64,000 bases of DNA from an uncultured Oscillospiraceae bacterium (GTDB taxonomy: Bacteria > Bacillota > Clostridia > Oscillospirales > Oscillospiraceae). Shown piece after piece: positions 16,743 through 25,700 of this stretch. Every line of letters begins with the position of its first letter. The first letter of the stretch is position 1. Below the pieces are notes generated by a model. The model did not search any database, was not told the DNA's origin, and was given only the letters and a program-made list of their open reading frames with translations. The stretch is from positions 5,770 to 69,769 of the forward strand of contig CAJTWF010000008.1 of assembly GCA_910579965.1 (NCBI GenBank). The letters are read 5' to 3'. The translations under genes and the position numbers were made by a program.

Positions 16743-16948
16743 CAGTACGCCTCCTCCATGGCGGCGGTCACCGCACTCTCGATGGCGGCGGCCACCTGCT
16801 CCATGGTGACGGCGGCGGCCGCGTCCTGCTTCCTCTCCGCCAGCTCCTCAATGGCCTCCGCCGCCGTGCCGGCCACCTGGGCGATGAGTCCCCGGGCCTC
16901 CACTGCGGCGGCCCGGAGCTGTTCTAGGCTTGTCAATTTTTTCCTCAT
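16742..16948 (-). CDS. Small coiled phage protein
   Basis: A 68-residue Ala/Glu-rich, almost entirely helical protein. GGGGAG lies five bases before the ATG. Its stop shares one base with the next gene, so the two are coupled. Probably a trimerisation or linker piece of the fibre. No named family recognised. Confidence 0.55.
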   Translation of the reverse strand: MRKKLTSLEQLRAAAVEARGLIAQVAGTAAEAIEELAERKQDAAAAVTMEQVAAAIESAVTAAMEEAY

Positions 16949-17007
16949 ACTTCTCCCCTCGCGTCCTCCCAGGGAGGGGGCCCGCCCCCTCCCTGCGCAT
17001 CCTGCGG

Positions 17008-17703
17008 TCAGTTCGCCTGGCCGAAGACCTCCGTGAGCATCTCCGTCACCTCCGCGTCAGCGGCAATCTCCACCACAGCGGTCTCCACGCCGTTGATCCT
17101 GATGGAGCCGCTCTCCGCGCCGGCCTCCACCTTGACGGCGCCCTCGGCCACGCCGGCCAGCTTGGCCTTTTCCGCGCTGGTGTAGTCGTTGGCGGAGAGG
17201 CCCTTGCCCGCCTCCTTGAGAACGTAGCCGCTCAGATCCACGGCCCAGTCGCCCACCTTCTCCACTGCGCCGTCGATGACCATGTACTCGTCGAACTTGT
17301 CGCCGTTCTCCCCGCCGCCCTTGGGAACCATGTAGATGAACTGGTCCGCGTCAGCGGCGGCGGGATCAATGGCCTCCGCGCTCTCCACCTTTTTGCGCCG
17401 GAGGTGGTCCGCTCCAGCCACGGCGGCGGCCACCTGGGCCTCGGTCTGGTAGCCGCTGTCGTTGGTAAGCTGGGACACGCTGACAGGCACGGCGATGTCC
17501 ACAGCCCTGTCTGTCACCGTCTGGGCCGTGCCGTTGACCTTCACGGCGGTGATGACGTTGGGCTCGCCTCCGGCAGTGACCAGATCCTCCACCCGGCCGG
17601 ACAGCTCGCTCAGCTCCCTTTTGGTGGCGAAGTCCGTCTGGATCCGCTCCGCCAGCTGCTTGAGGGCCTTCAGCTTCGTCAGTTTTTCCACGTTGTATGC
17701 CAT
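17008..17703 (-). CDS. Phage head/tail fibre protein
   Basis: A 231-residue protein: coiled N-terminus (LTKLKALKQLAERIQTDFA), a beta-rich middle with SVSQLTNDSGYQTEAQVAAA, a fragment frequent in phage fibres, then GLSANDYTSAEKAKLAGVAEGA, another fibre hallmark (about 170-191). It ends with EMLTEVFG, a short motif also repeated twice in the upstream gene product. GGGAGG precedes the ATG. Likely a host-contact fibre. Confidence 0.75.
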   Translation of the reverse strand: MAYNVEKLTKLKALKQLAERIQTDFATKRELSELSGRVEDLVTAGGEPNVITAVKVNGTAQTVTDRAVDIAVPVSVSQLTNDSGYQTEAQVAAAVAGADHLRRKKVESAEAIDPAAADADQFIYMVPKGGGENGDKFDEYMVIDGAVEKVGDWAVDLSGYVLKEAGKGLSANDYTSAEKAKLAGVAEGAVKVEAGAESGSIRINGVETAVVEIAADAEVTEMLTEVFGQAN

Positions 17704-17724
17704 GTTGTTTCCTCCCTGTTTTCA

Positions 17725-18579
17725 TCAAATGTTGTGCTGGGACGGGGGCTTTGCCCCGCTCCCCGCCTGCTCCCGGGACGGGCCGAACACCTCGTCCAGC
17801 ATCTCCTGGGTCTCCGATGCGGTGGCGGTCTCCCGGCAGTCCTGGAGGCCGTCCTCGCCGGGACTGCCGAACACGTCCTCCAGCATCTCGGCCACCTCTC
17901 CGTCCGGGGCTGCCTCCTGTTCGCCGCGGTCCTGCTTGCGGTCCAGAGCCTCCCTGATCCGCCCCCACAGGGCGGCGGCGGCGGTTCTGCCCAGGAACGC
18001 GCCCTCCGCCGGAGGGGGCTCCTCCCCGCTGCCCTCCAGAATGTCCTCCAGCTCCTGGGCCGTCATGGCCGACGGTACGCGGGCGAGGGCCTCCTCCAGC
18101 CCCGCGACGGCCTGGATGGGGTGCTGGTCCGCGGCGTCCCGGCCGGGGAGCAGGCCGTGGTCCGGGGCCTTCAGGGCGGCTACGAGCTGCCGCACCGCCG
18201 CCAGCTCCCCCATGACCTGCTCAAGGACCCCGGCGGTGGGCGGGCGTGCCGGCTCCCCGGGCCCCGCGCCCTCCAGAATCGTTCCCAGGTCCGCCCAGAT
18301 CGTTGGCAGGACCACGTTCCCGTCCCGGGCGCCGTACACGCCGGCCTCCAGCCTGCACCGTGGCTTTGCCAGGGCCTCCCAGGGGATGACGCACTCCCCG
18401 TTCTGGTCCAGCACCACGGCGTAGGTCTTCCAGTCCGCCCGGAAAACCGCCGTGGGGACCATGCCGTCCCAGTCCGGTGAGAACTGGAACCGCACCGGGT
18501 AGACGTTCACGCTGCCGCTGGTGACAGGCTCGATCTTCTGGACGGACAGCCTGGTTTTCTCCGCGTAGAGTATAAACAT
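17725..18579 (-). CDS. Phage baseplate upper / fibre N-terminal protein
   Basis: A 284-residue protein. The N-terminal 100 residues (VTSGSVNVYPVRFQFSPDWDG, then VFRADWKTYAVVLD) look like a BppU-type baseplate upper domain common in clostridial prophages. The C-terminus carries two copies of a short motif, EMLEDVFG and EMLDEVFG, each preceded by a low-complexity acidic stretch. AGGAGG lies just upstream. It is the first gene of the cassette, but I find no promoter ahead of it, so the upstream phage genes were probably lost. Confidence 0.65.
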   Translation of the reverse strand: MFILYAEKTRLSVQKIEPVTSGSVNVYPVRFQFSPDWDGMVPTAVFRADWKTYAVVLDQNGECVIPWEALAKPRCRLEAGVYGARDGNVVLPTIWADLGTILEGAGPGEPARPPTAGVLEQVMGELAAVRQLVAALKAPDHGLLPGRDAADQHPIQAVAGLEEALARVPSAMTAQELEDILEGSGEEPPPAEGAFLGRTAAAALWGRIREALDRKQDRGEQEAAPDGEVAEMLEDVFGSPGEDGLQDCRETATASETQEMLDEVFGPSREQAGSGAKPPSQHNI

Positions 18580-18683
18580 GCTTCACCTCCTCTCACCCTG
18601 TACAGGAATCGGGGGGAGAGTTGACGGAAAGGGGGAACCCGGGGAGGGAATTGAAAAATACGCGGTCAAATGTCTCCCTGTTA

Positions 18684-18712
18684 TTGACACGAGGGGAGGA
18701 TTAGGATATAAT
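18684..18712 (+). promoter_or_regulatory. Perfect-consensus promoter of the first toxin-permease gene
   Basis: TTGACA (18684-18689), exactly 17 bases, then TATAAT (18707-18712). The leader to the start codon is only about 30 bases and holds GGGAGG. No antitoxin gene stands between the promoter and the toxin domain. Confidence 0.85.
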
Positions 18713-18749
18713 TCAGTAAGAATAAGGTAATAAAAAGGGAGGCGATCCC

Positions 18750-21700
18750 ATGAGAGTGGAGTGGCTGTACGAGGCGCGGTGTGAATTTCGGGAGCTGCTG
18801 GCCTACTACCGGGCGGCGGCCGGGGCGGAGGCGGCCAGGGAGCTGTCGGACCGGGTGCTCTCGGCGGTGGAGGGGCTGGCGGAGGCCCCCCGGGCCGGGG
18901 TCCTGCGCCGGAACACCCTGCTGGGCCGCCACGGCTTCCGCGCTCTGCTGATCGGGCGCTGCGCCTGCATCTACCGCATTGAGGAAGACGCGGTGCGGGT
19001 GTACCACCTGACAGACGCGGAGCGGGGAGATCTCTATCAAATCCTGGGCATTGTGAGCCCAGACACGGATCGGGAGGTACGAGCGATGAAAAACAACGTC
19101 TTTCTCAAGTCCACCCTCCGCCAGCCGGTGAAAACGGCCCTGCTGGTGCTGGTGGCGGCATTAATCACCTTTGCCTTTGTGTCCCGCGCCTCGGAGTACC
19201 TGCTCATCCGCCAGGAGACGGACCGCCTGAGCGCCGTCTATCGGACCGCCGGTACCCTCCGCTCCGCCGCCGGGGACCGCTGGGCCGACACCGCCGAGGC
19301 TGTGTCCTATCTGGAGGACAACCCCCGCGTCCGGTCGGTGAACACCTTTCATTACACCTCCGCCATTATGGAGGAGGACTTCTGCAACGCCGATGTCGAC
19401 GGCAACAGCCCCTCCAAGTACGCCTCCGATTTCTACTTCTACGGCACCCTCTACGACTGGGATTACGAGGCATTCTACTTCACCGTGGACACGGTTCTGG
19501 CCGGTCATCCGGAGATTGTGGAGGTTGGGGACCGGGTCACGCTCTTCAAAAGCTCCCGGCAGAAGACCAATGCGAGGGAATACGAGGCGTTCTGCGCCCA
19601 GCTGGAGCGCGGCGGCCGCTACCTCGCCGTGGGGTACTACCGGCCCAGCGCGTATCCCCTGTGCCGGGTGGAGGATGACGGAGCGCAGCGCACCACCTAC
19701 GCCTGCCTGACCCGGCTCAGAGAACAGACGCTTTTCTACCCCGTGGCCCAGGGCGGGGAGGCGGACTGGAACAGCCCGCTGCTGCGCCCCACACCGGAGG
19801 ACCCCGGATATCCCACAAAGGACTGCATCCAGTACACCCATGACATCCAGCGCAGCCTGAGCATCATCCCCGTGCGGGATATGAGCGCCCTGCCGGCGGT
19901 CCAGGACGCCGCCGCCGGCATCTACCTCACAGATGGCCGCTGGCTGGACAGCGAGGATGACCAGCAGGGCCGGAAGGTCTGCGTCATCAACGCGTCCTTC
20001 GCGTCCATGCGTGATCTGGCGGTGGGGGATGCCCTCACCCTCCGGCTCCAGGATATTCCCTCCTTCTTCGGCTATCGCAATAACCTGGAGGATATCTCAG
20101 AAGATGCGCGCGTCCTCCGGTCCGCCCAAACCGCCACAGATACCTATGAGATTGTGGGTATTTACGAGTATCTGCGGCGGTACCCGGGCAGCAGTGCGCG
20201 GAATCTCACCTATCTCCCCGCCTCCGCCGTGCCGGAGACCTTCCAGATGACCACCCGGGACAATGTGTGGACAGAGCTCTTTGAGATGTACTTCTTTGAG
20301 AACATCTTCACCCCGGATACCACCGCTTTCTTCCCCGGGGAGGTCAGCTTTGTGCTCCGCTCCCCCGATGACGAGGCCCAGTTCATGGCCGAGACCCGCG
20401 ACGATCTGGCCCGCATGGGCTTTGTCGCGGTCATGACGGAGAGCGGCTGGGATAATTTCCAGGCGGCAGCGGGGCCCATGCGCCGCTCCTCCCTGCTCAG
20501 CGCGGTCATCTTCACCCTCCTGCTGGCGGCGGCCGTGTGCCTGCTGGCGGTGATCTACTACCGGATGCGGCGCAAGGATGTGGCCATTGCCCGCGCTCTG
20601 GGGGTCCCGGCGATGGGGTGCGCCTGGGCGGTGTGTCTGCCGCTGATTCTGACAGAGGCGGCAGGCGCGGCCCTTGGCGGCGCTCTGGGCTGGCGGTACG
20701 CCCTGGACAGCGCGGGGACCATTCTGACCCGCCTGGGAGAAGTTGGGACCGGCGAGGCTGCCGGCCTGTCCGGCCTCTGGCTGGCGGCGCTGCTGGGCCT
20801 TGATCTGGCGCTGCTGCTGGCGGCGGCGGTGGGCGGCAGCGCGTACCTCTCCACCCGTCCGGTACTCCTTCTGATCCAGGGGGGCGCGTCCGGCGGTACG
20901 GGTCATGAGGCGGAAGGCTCTGTGGCGGCCTCTGTTCCCGCAGCCGTTCCGCGGGCCTCTGTTGCTGCGCCTGCTCCGCAGGCCCCTGTTCCCGCCGCTG
21001 CGCGTCCGGAGGCGGGGCAGTCCGTTGGACATATTTTCCGCTTTGTGTGGCGGCATATCGCCCGGTCCAGGCTGAAAACCGCCCTGGCAGTCCTGTTGGC
21101 CGCCGGGTTTACGTTGGGGCTGGCGGCCATCCGCCTGTCCATCGCGAGCAACCAGGAGAAGGTGAACTGGCTCTATGAGAACACATCGGCGGAGGCGGAG
21201 CTTCTGCTGACGGACGCAGTCAACAGTGTACAGAGCGGCGGTTTTCTGCGGCAGGACACCATTGACGCGCTGCTGGACAGCGGCTATGTGACGGACGTAT
21301 ATCTGGAGGGGTCCGCTCATGGCGCAGTGATCTGCCGCGCTCTCGGCGCGGAGGATGGGCAGGGGGTCTATGCGGCCCAGGAGGATACCATCAAGAAGTC
21401 CTTCCGGGCCTTTGCGGACGAGACGGTCTTCCTGTCCCCCGCAGGCAGCGGCAGCGCAGTGGACATCACCTACTTTGACGGCTGGGACGGCTCCCTCTTT
21501 GCCCAGGACTGGGCGGCGGACGAGCCCTTCCCGGTGGTTCTCCCCAAGGCGGTCTGGGAGCGGTCCGGGGACGAGGTCAGTCTGGCCTGCAAGGGGTTTC
21601 GGCTGTGCGAGGTAGCGGGCTTCTATGAGGGCAGGACAGCGAGCGTGACCGGGGAGACAGATCCGGTGCTCATGCCCCTGAGCGCGTACCGGGATATCGG

Positions 21701-22259
21701 GTCCGTTCGCGCCGTGGCCTACAGCAAGGTCCACGTGACCCTGGACCCGTCCCTGAACCGGGAGCTGGAGACCTTCACCCAGGCGGTGACCGACATCTGC
21801 GCCCGGCAGTCCGGCATGATAGCCCTGCGGGCGGTGATCTGGGACGAGGAGCTGCGTCTGGCGGTGGCCCCGCTGGAGAACAGCGTCACCCTCATGGAGG
21901 TGCTCTATCCGGTGACGCTGGTTTTGAGCCTGCTGACGGCGGCAGGGATCGCGGCGCTGTTTGTGATGACCTCGGCTAAGGAGGCGGCCATCCTTCGCGT
22001 GCTGGGTGCCGGCAAGCTCCGCAGCCGCGCCATGCTGGCCCTGCAAACGGCGTTCACCAGTCTGGCGGGACTGCTGCTGGGTCTGGCGGGGGCCCTGGCC
22101 CACACAGCCTGGACCCGTCCGGAGCTGCTGGCGGGCCTGGCAAGCGCCAGCGTGCTGTGCGCCGTATTGTATCTCCTGGCGGCCATTGCCGGCGCGGTAC
22201 TCAGCGCGGTGAGCGTCACGGCCAGGAACCCCCTGGAGCTGCTCCAGGTGCGGGAGTAG
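18750..22259 (+). CDS. RelE/ParE toxin domain fused in frame to FtsX-type ABC permease (copy 1)
   Basis: An unbroken 1169-residue frame. Residues 1 to about 103 are a RelE/ParE-type toxin (EWLYEARCEFRELL, LLGRHGFRALLI, IYRIEEDAVRVYHLTDA), which normally ends in a stop after about ILGI. Here it runs on into MKNN at residue 113 and a MacB/FtsX permease. The permease has a membrane segment at about 126-145, a large outer domain, an FtsX core at about 585-700, a second N-terminal-type helix at about 770-795, and a C-terminal FtsX core at about 1049-1169 ending NPLELLQVRE. The internal ATG at 19086 has GGGAGG eight bases upstream, so a separate permease product is also possible. The strong promoter lies 38 bases upstream. 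No antitoxin precedes this copy. Domain calls are solid; toxin activity is untested. Confidence 0.85.
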   Translation: MRVEWLYEARCEFRELLAYYRAAAGAEAARELSDRVLSAVEGLAEAPRAGVLRRNTLLGRHGFRALLIGRCACIYRIEEDAVRVYHLTDAERGDLYQILGIVSPDTDREVRAMKNNVFLKSTLRQPVKTALLVLVAALITFAFVSRASEYLLIRQETDRLSAVYRTAGTLRSAAGDRWADTAEAVSYLEDNPRVRSVNTFHYTSAIMEEDFCNADVDGNSPSKYASDFYFYGTLYDWDYEAFYFTVDTVLAGHPEIVEVGDRVTLFKSSRQKTNAREYEAFCAQLERGGRYLAVGYYRPSAYPLCRVEDDGAQRTTYACLTRLREQTLFYPVAQGGEADWNSPLLRPTPEDPGYPTKDCIQYTHDIQRSLSIIPVRDMSALPAVQDAAAGIYLTDGRWLDSEDDQQGRKVCVINASFASMRDLAVGDALTLRLQDIPSFFGYRNNLEDISEDARVLRSAQTATDTYEIVGIYEYLRRYPGSSARNLTYLPASAVPETFQMTTRDNVWTELFEMYFFENIFTPDTTAFFPGEVSFVLRSPDDEAQFMAETRDDLARMGFVAVMTESGWDNFQAAAGPMRRSSLLSAVIFTLLLAAAVCLLAVIYYRMRRKDVAIARALGVPAMGCAWAVCLPLILTEAAGAALGGALGWRYALDSAGTILTRLGEVGTGEAAGLSGLWLAALLGLDLALLLAAAVGGSAYLSTRPVLLLIQGGASGGTGHEAEGSVAASVPAAVPRASVAAPAPQAPVPAAARPEAGQSVGHIFRFVWRHIARSRLKTALAVLLAAGFTLGLAAIRLSIASNQEKVNWLYENTSAEAELLLTDAVNSVQSGGFLRQDTIDALLDSGYVTDVYLEGSAHGAVICRALGAEDGQGVYAAQEDTIKKSFRAFADETVFLSPAGSGSAVDITYFDGWDGSLFAQDWAADEPFPVVLPKAVWERSGDEVSLACKGFRLCEVAGFYEGRTASVTGETDPVLMPLSAYRDIGSVRAVAYSKVHVTLDPSLNRELETFTQAVTDICARQSGMIALRAVIWDEELRLAVAPLENSVTLMEVLYPVTLVLSLLTAAGIAALFVMTSAKEAAILRVLGAGKLRSRAMLALQTAFTSLAGLLLGLAGALAHTAWTRPELLAGLASASVLCAVLYLLAAIAGAVLSAVSVTARNPLELLQVRE
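18867..19186. repeat. 5' homology block shared with copy 2
   Basis: About 97% identical by eye (roughly 11 differences in 320 bases) to 22829-23148. It covers the second half of the toxin domain, the fusion joint and the first permease helix, whereas sequence on both sides diverges strongly. Confidence 0.8.
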
Positions 22260-22437
22260 GCATTCTTTTTTCTTGAAAGAAAAAAGAATCAAAAAAGAAC
22301 TTTTAGAGGCCCTGCGGGCAGGTTTGATCACACAATTCTGCGTGAACGCTGTACGCGCCCGCAGTCAAAGCAAGCACGTCTGAAGTTTTTTCTTTTGCTT
22401 CTTTTCTTTTGTACACAAAAGAAAAGAAGAGAAACAG
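22150..22437. repeat. 3' homology block and intergenic repeat, copy 1
   Basis: The last about 110 bases of the permease gene and the following about 180 bases nearly match 26201-26489. The intergenic part has an inverted TTTCTTTCAAGAAA element (22261-22302) and a palindrome CTTTTCTTTTGTA with its complement (22401-22426). It holds no gene; the second palindrome could act as a terminator or processing site ahead of the antitoxin. Confidence 0.8.
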
Positions 22438-22451
22438 CAGGAGGAACTGCC

Positions 22452-22712
22452 ATGATTATTAAATCCGCAACATCTCTGCGCAACGAGTACGACAAAATGG
22501 TCCAGCTCTCCAAGGAGAAGCAGGAGCCCATCTTTCTCACCCGCAACGGCGAGGGGGAGATGGTCTTTCTGCCCATCGAGCTGTGGGAGAAGCGGGAGCG
22601 GGAGCTGGATATGCTGGCCGAGCTGCTGCGCCGGGAGCGAAACCGTCTGGCCGGGACCCAGACCTCACCGCCGGAGGCGCTGCGGGTCCTGGCGGAGGAG
22701 GAGCAGCCATGA
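22452..22712 (+). CDS. Phd/YefM-type antitoxin
   Basis: An 86-residue protein with the Phd/YefM opening MIIKSATSLRNEYDKMVQL, then IFLTRNGEGEMVFLPIELWE (about 27-46), the beta-strand pair and DNA-binding fold of the family. The charged C-terminal tail should wrap the toxin. AGGAGG lies seven bases before this ATG; the frame from 22395 reads through the palindrome and is rejected. Its TGA overlaps the ATG of the toxin-permease gene, as in ordinary toxin-antitoxin operons. Family antitoxins usually repress their own promoter; I see no clear promoter in the repeat upstream. Confidence 0.88.
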   Translation: MIIKSATSLRNEYDKMVQLSKEKQEPIFLTRNGEGEMVFLPIELWEKRERELDMLAELLRRERNRLAGTQTSPPEALRVLAEEEQP

Positions 22713-25700
22713 TGCGGCTGGAGTGGCTGTACGAGGCGCGGTGTGAGTTTACGGAGCTTCTGGAGGAGTGCCGCGCAAAAGATGGACCCCAGGCGGCCCG
22801 GGACATGTCCCGGCGGGTGCTGGACCAGGTGGAGGGGCTGGCGGAGGCCCCCCGGGCCGGGGTCCTGCGCCGGAATACCCTGCTGGGCCGCCACGGCTTC
22901 CGCGCTCTGCTGATCGGGCGCTGCGCCTGCATCTACCGCATTGAGGAGGATGCGGTGCGGGTGTACCACCTGACGGACGCGGAGCGGGGAGATCTCTATC
23001 AAATCCTGGGCATTGTGAGCCCAGACACAGATCGGGAGGTGCGAACGATGAAAAACAAGGTCTTTCTCAAGTCCACCCTCCGCCAGCCGGTGAAAACAGC
23101 CCTGCTGGTGCTGGTGACAGCATTAATCACCTTCGCCTTTGTGTCCCGGGGCGCTGAATATCTGCTGGTGAAGCAGGAGACCGAGCGCCTGTCCGGCTAT
23201 TACCGGGCCGTAGGTGCGGTCTCTGCCATCTCCGGGGAGCAGTACGTGGATGCCCGGGAGGCGGCCGCCTACCTGGAGAGCAATCCTCTGGTCAAGACGG
23301 TCAACACATATAACTATGTCCCCGCCGTGATGGAGGGCGATATCTGCAACGTCAATACGTCTGCCTATCGCAGCTATGCGAACACGTACTTTGCCTTTTA
23401 CGGGACGCTGCGGGATTGGGATCAAAAGAGCTTCCGCTTTGTGGCGGACACGGTCGTGGAGGGCTATCCGGAGTGGGTAGTAGAGGGACGGGAGGTATTC
23501 CTGTACCGGACCAGCGGAAGCCTGGGCAATCCCCAGTATCCCGGCGCGACATTCAATGACTGGTATCTTACAACGGCAAAAACCGGGGACCCGGAGGATG
23601 TGGATGCCGCCTATGGAAAGCTGGAGCGGGGGCAGCGGTATCTGGTGATGGCCTATTTTAACCAGCAGAGGGTCTGCCGCGTAGCGTATGACGACAAGAC
23701 GGAGGATTATATCACCTATGCCATCTATTCCCACCCCCTGGCGGACAGTTTTTTCTATCCTGTAGCCGACGGGGAGGCGGACTGGTCTGATCCCCAACTC
23801 AGTGAGATCCGCCAGCATCTGGCCTGTGTTCGTGCGGACCATCGCTCCCTGAACGTGGTGCCCCTTCAGGATATGAGCGCCCTGCCCATGACCCGGGACA
23901 CCCGCGCCGGCATCTACCTCACAGATGGCCGCTGGCTGAACAGCCAGGATAGTGCGCAGGAAAACCGAGTGTGCGTTGTGGGCAACGCCCTTGCCTCCGC
24001 CCGGGGGCTGAAGGTGGGGGACAACCTGACCCTTACGCTCCAGGACGCCCCGTCCTATTTCGGTATCGTTGAGGACACGGGCTGGGACCTGAATCGTGAC
24101 AGCCTGAAAAGCGTCACAGATACCTATGAGATTGTGGGGATCTATGACTATCTGGATACGTTTATCCACAATGAGCGGCCCAACACGGATGTGCAGAGCT
24201 TTGCCTATGTCCCGGCGTCCGCCCTGCCGGAGGATTTCCAGTTGGACTACGGCAGTCAAATGTACTATGATTATTTTTACACGCCCTACAGCGATTTTCC
24301 CATGCTGTTCCGTGGAACCGCCTCCACCCTGCCCTATCCCGGGAGTGTGTTCTTTGAGCTGGAGGAGCCCCAGGCGGAGCGGCAATTCCTTGCGGAGGCG
24401 GAGCCTGCTCTGGCGGAGTTGGGGTTCAAGCCGCAGATGGAGGAGAGCGGATGGGAGAGCTTCCAGGGCGCGGCCGGGCCCCTGCGGGAATCCTCCCTAT
24501 ACAATGTTGGGATCTTCTCCGCCGTACTGCTGGCGGCCCTTGGCATGGCGGCCTTTGTCTACTTCTTCTCCCGCAGGCGTGAGATGTACATTGCCAGGGC
24601 CCTGGGGCTGCCGGCCTCCCGCGCCGCCCGGCAGGCGGCGTCGCCGCTGCTGGCGGTGAGCTGCCCTGCGATTCTGGCGGGCGGCGGCGCGGGCTGGCAG
24701 TACGCCGGGCGCAGCGGGGCGGCGCTCCTGTCCTCGCTGCCCGCCGCAGGCAATGTGGAGGCCGGCGCGCCCCTGCCTCTGGGATATTGTGCGCTGCTGT
24801 GCGGCATACCGCTGGCGCTGATGGCCGCGCTGACTGTGGGCGGAGCGGTCCTCCTGTCCAGGCGGCCCCTGCTCCTGGGCCAGACCGGCGCAAAAGGGCA
24901 GAGTCTTGCCGCTCAGCCCGGATCAGAGATTCGCATAGCCCCGGCCGCTGTCCAGTCTGGTACCCCCGTCCCGACAGCAACAGCGGACTCCCTGCCGGCT
25001 GGAAAAAATGTCCATAGCCGGGAGTCCCTGAATGCGCGCTTTACCCTGACCTTTGTCTGGCGGCATATGGTTCGCGCCGGAGGAAAGAGTCTTCTGACCA
25101 TGGGCTTAGCGGCGGCCTTTACGGTGAGCCTTGCCATGATCCAGTTCTCTATAGTCAACAACCGTAAAGAGGTTGACCAACTCTATGAGCGCACCCCGGT
25201 GAGCCTTGAGCTGGTAAAGGCCGATACTACCCAGACCACTACAGCCGGGGCCTTTCTCTTTGAGGAGACCTTGGAGACCATTGTGGAAACGGGCCTTATC
25301 GCAGATTCCTATGTGGAAGGGGCAAACTACGGCTCCATGTTCCGCTACGAGGAGACATGGCAGCCCGGACAGGGGGTGTCAGTGCGGGATCAGGAACAGA
25401 CCAAATGCGCCATTCGCTCCATTGACAGCGAGGAAAAGTTCCTGTCTCCGTTCGGCAGCGGTCAGTATGCGGAGATATATTACGCCGACGGCTGGGATGG
25501 CAGCCTGTTCTCCACGGCCTGGGACACGTCCTCTGGCGAGGCATTCCCAATCATCCTGCCGGAGGAGATGTGGACCAAGTATGAGCTGGAGGGCAGCGAG
25601 CTGATGGGTGTGGCCAGCAAGGGATCCTTCCGCATGTGCGCGGTGGCTGGGTACTACACCGGCGATATCGGCGGCGCGTCCAGCGGCTCCAGACGGAGCC

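Noticed and set aside
15106..18579. R-type tailocin or contractile injection system
   Set aside because: No sheath, tube, tape-measure, baseplate wedge or AAA+ gene is present; only fibre-like and lysis genes are.
22583..22708. Longer N-terminus for the second toxin-permease
   Set aside because: It overlaps the antitoxin in another frame. GGAGGAGGAG and the ATGA overlap support 22709.
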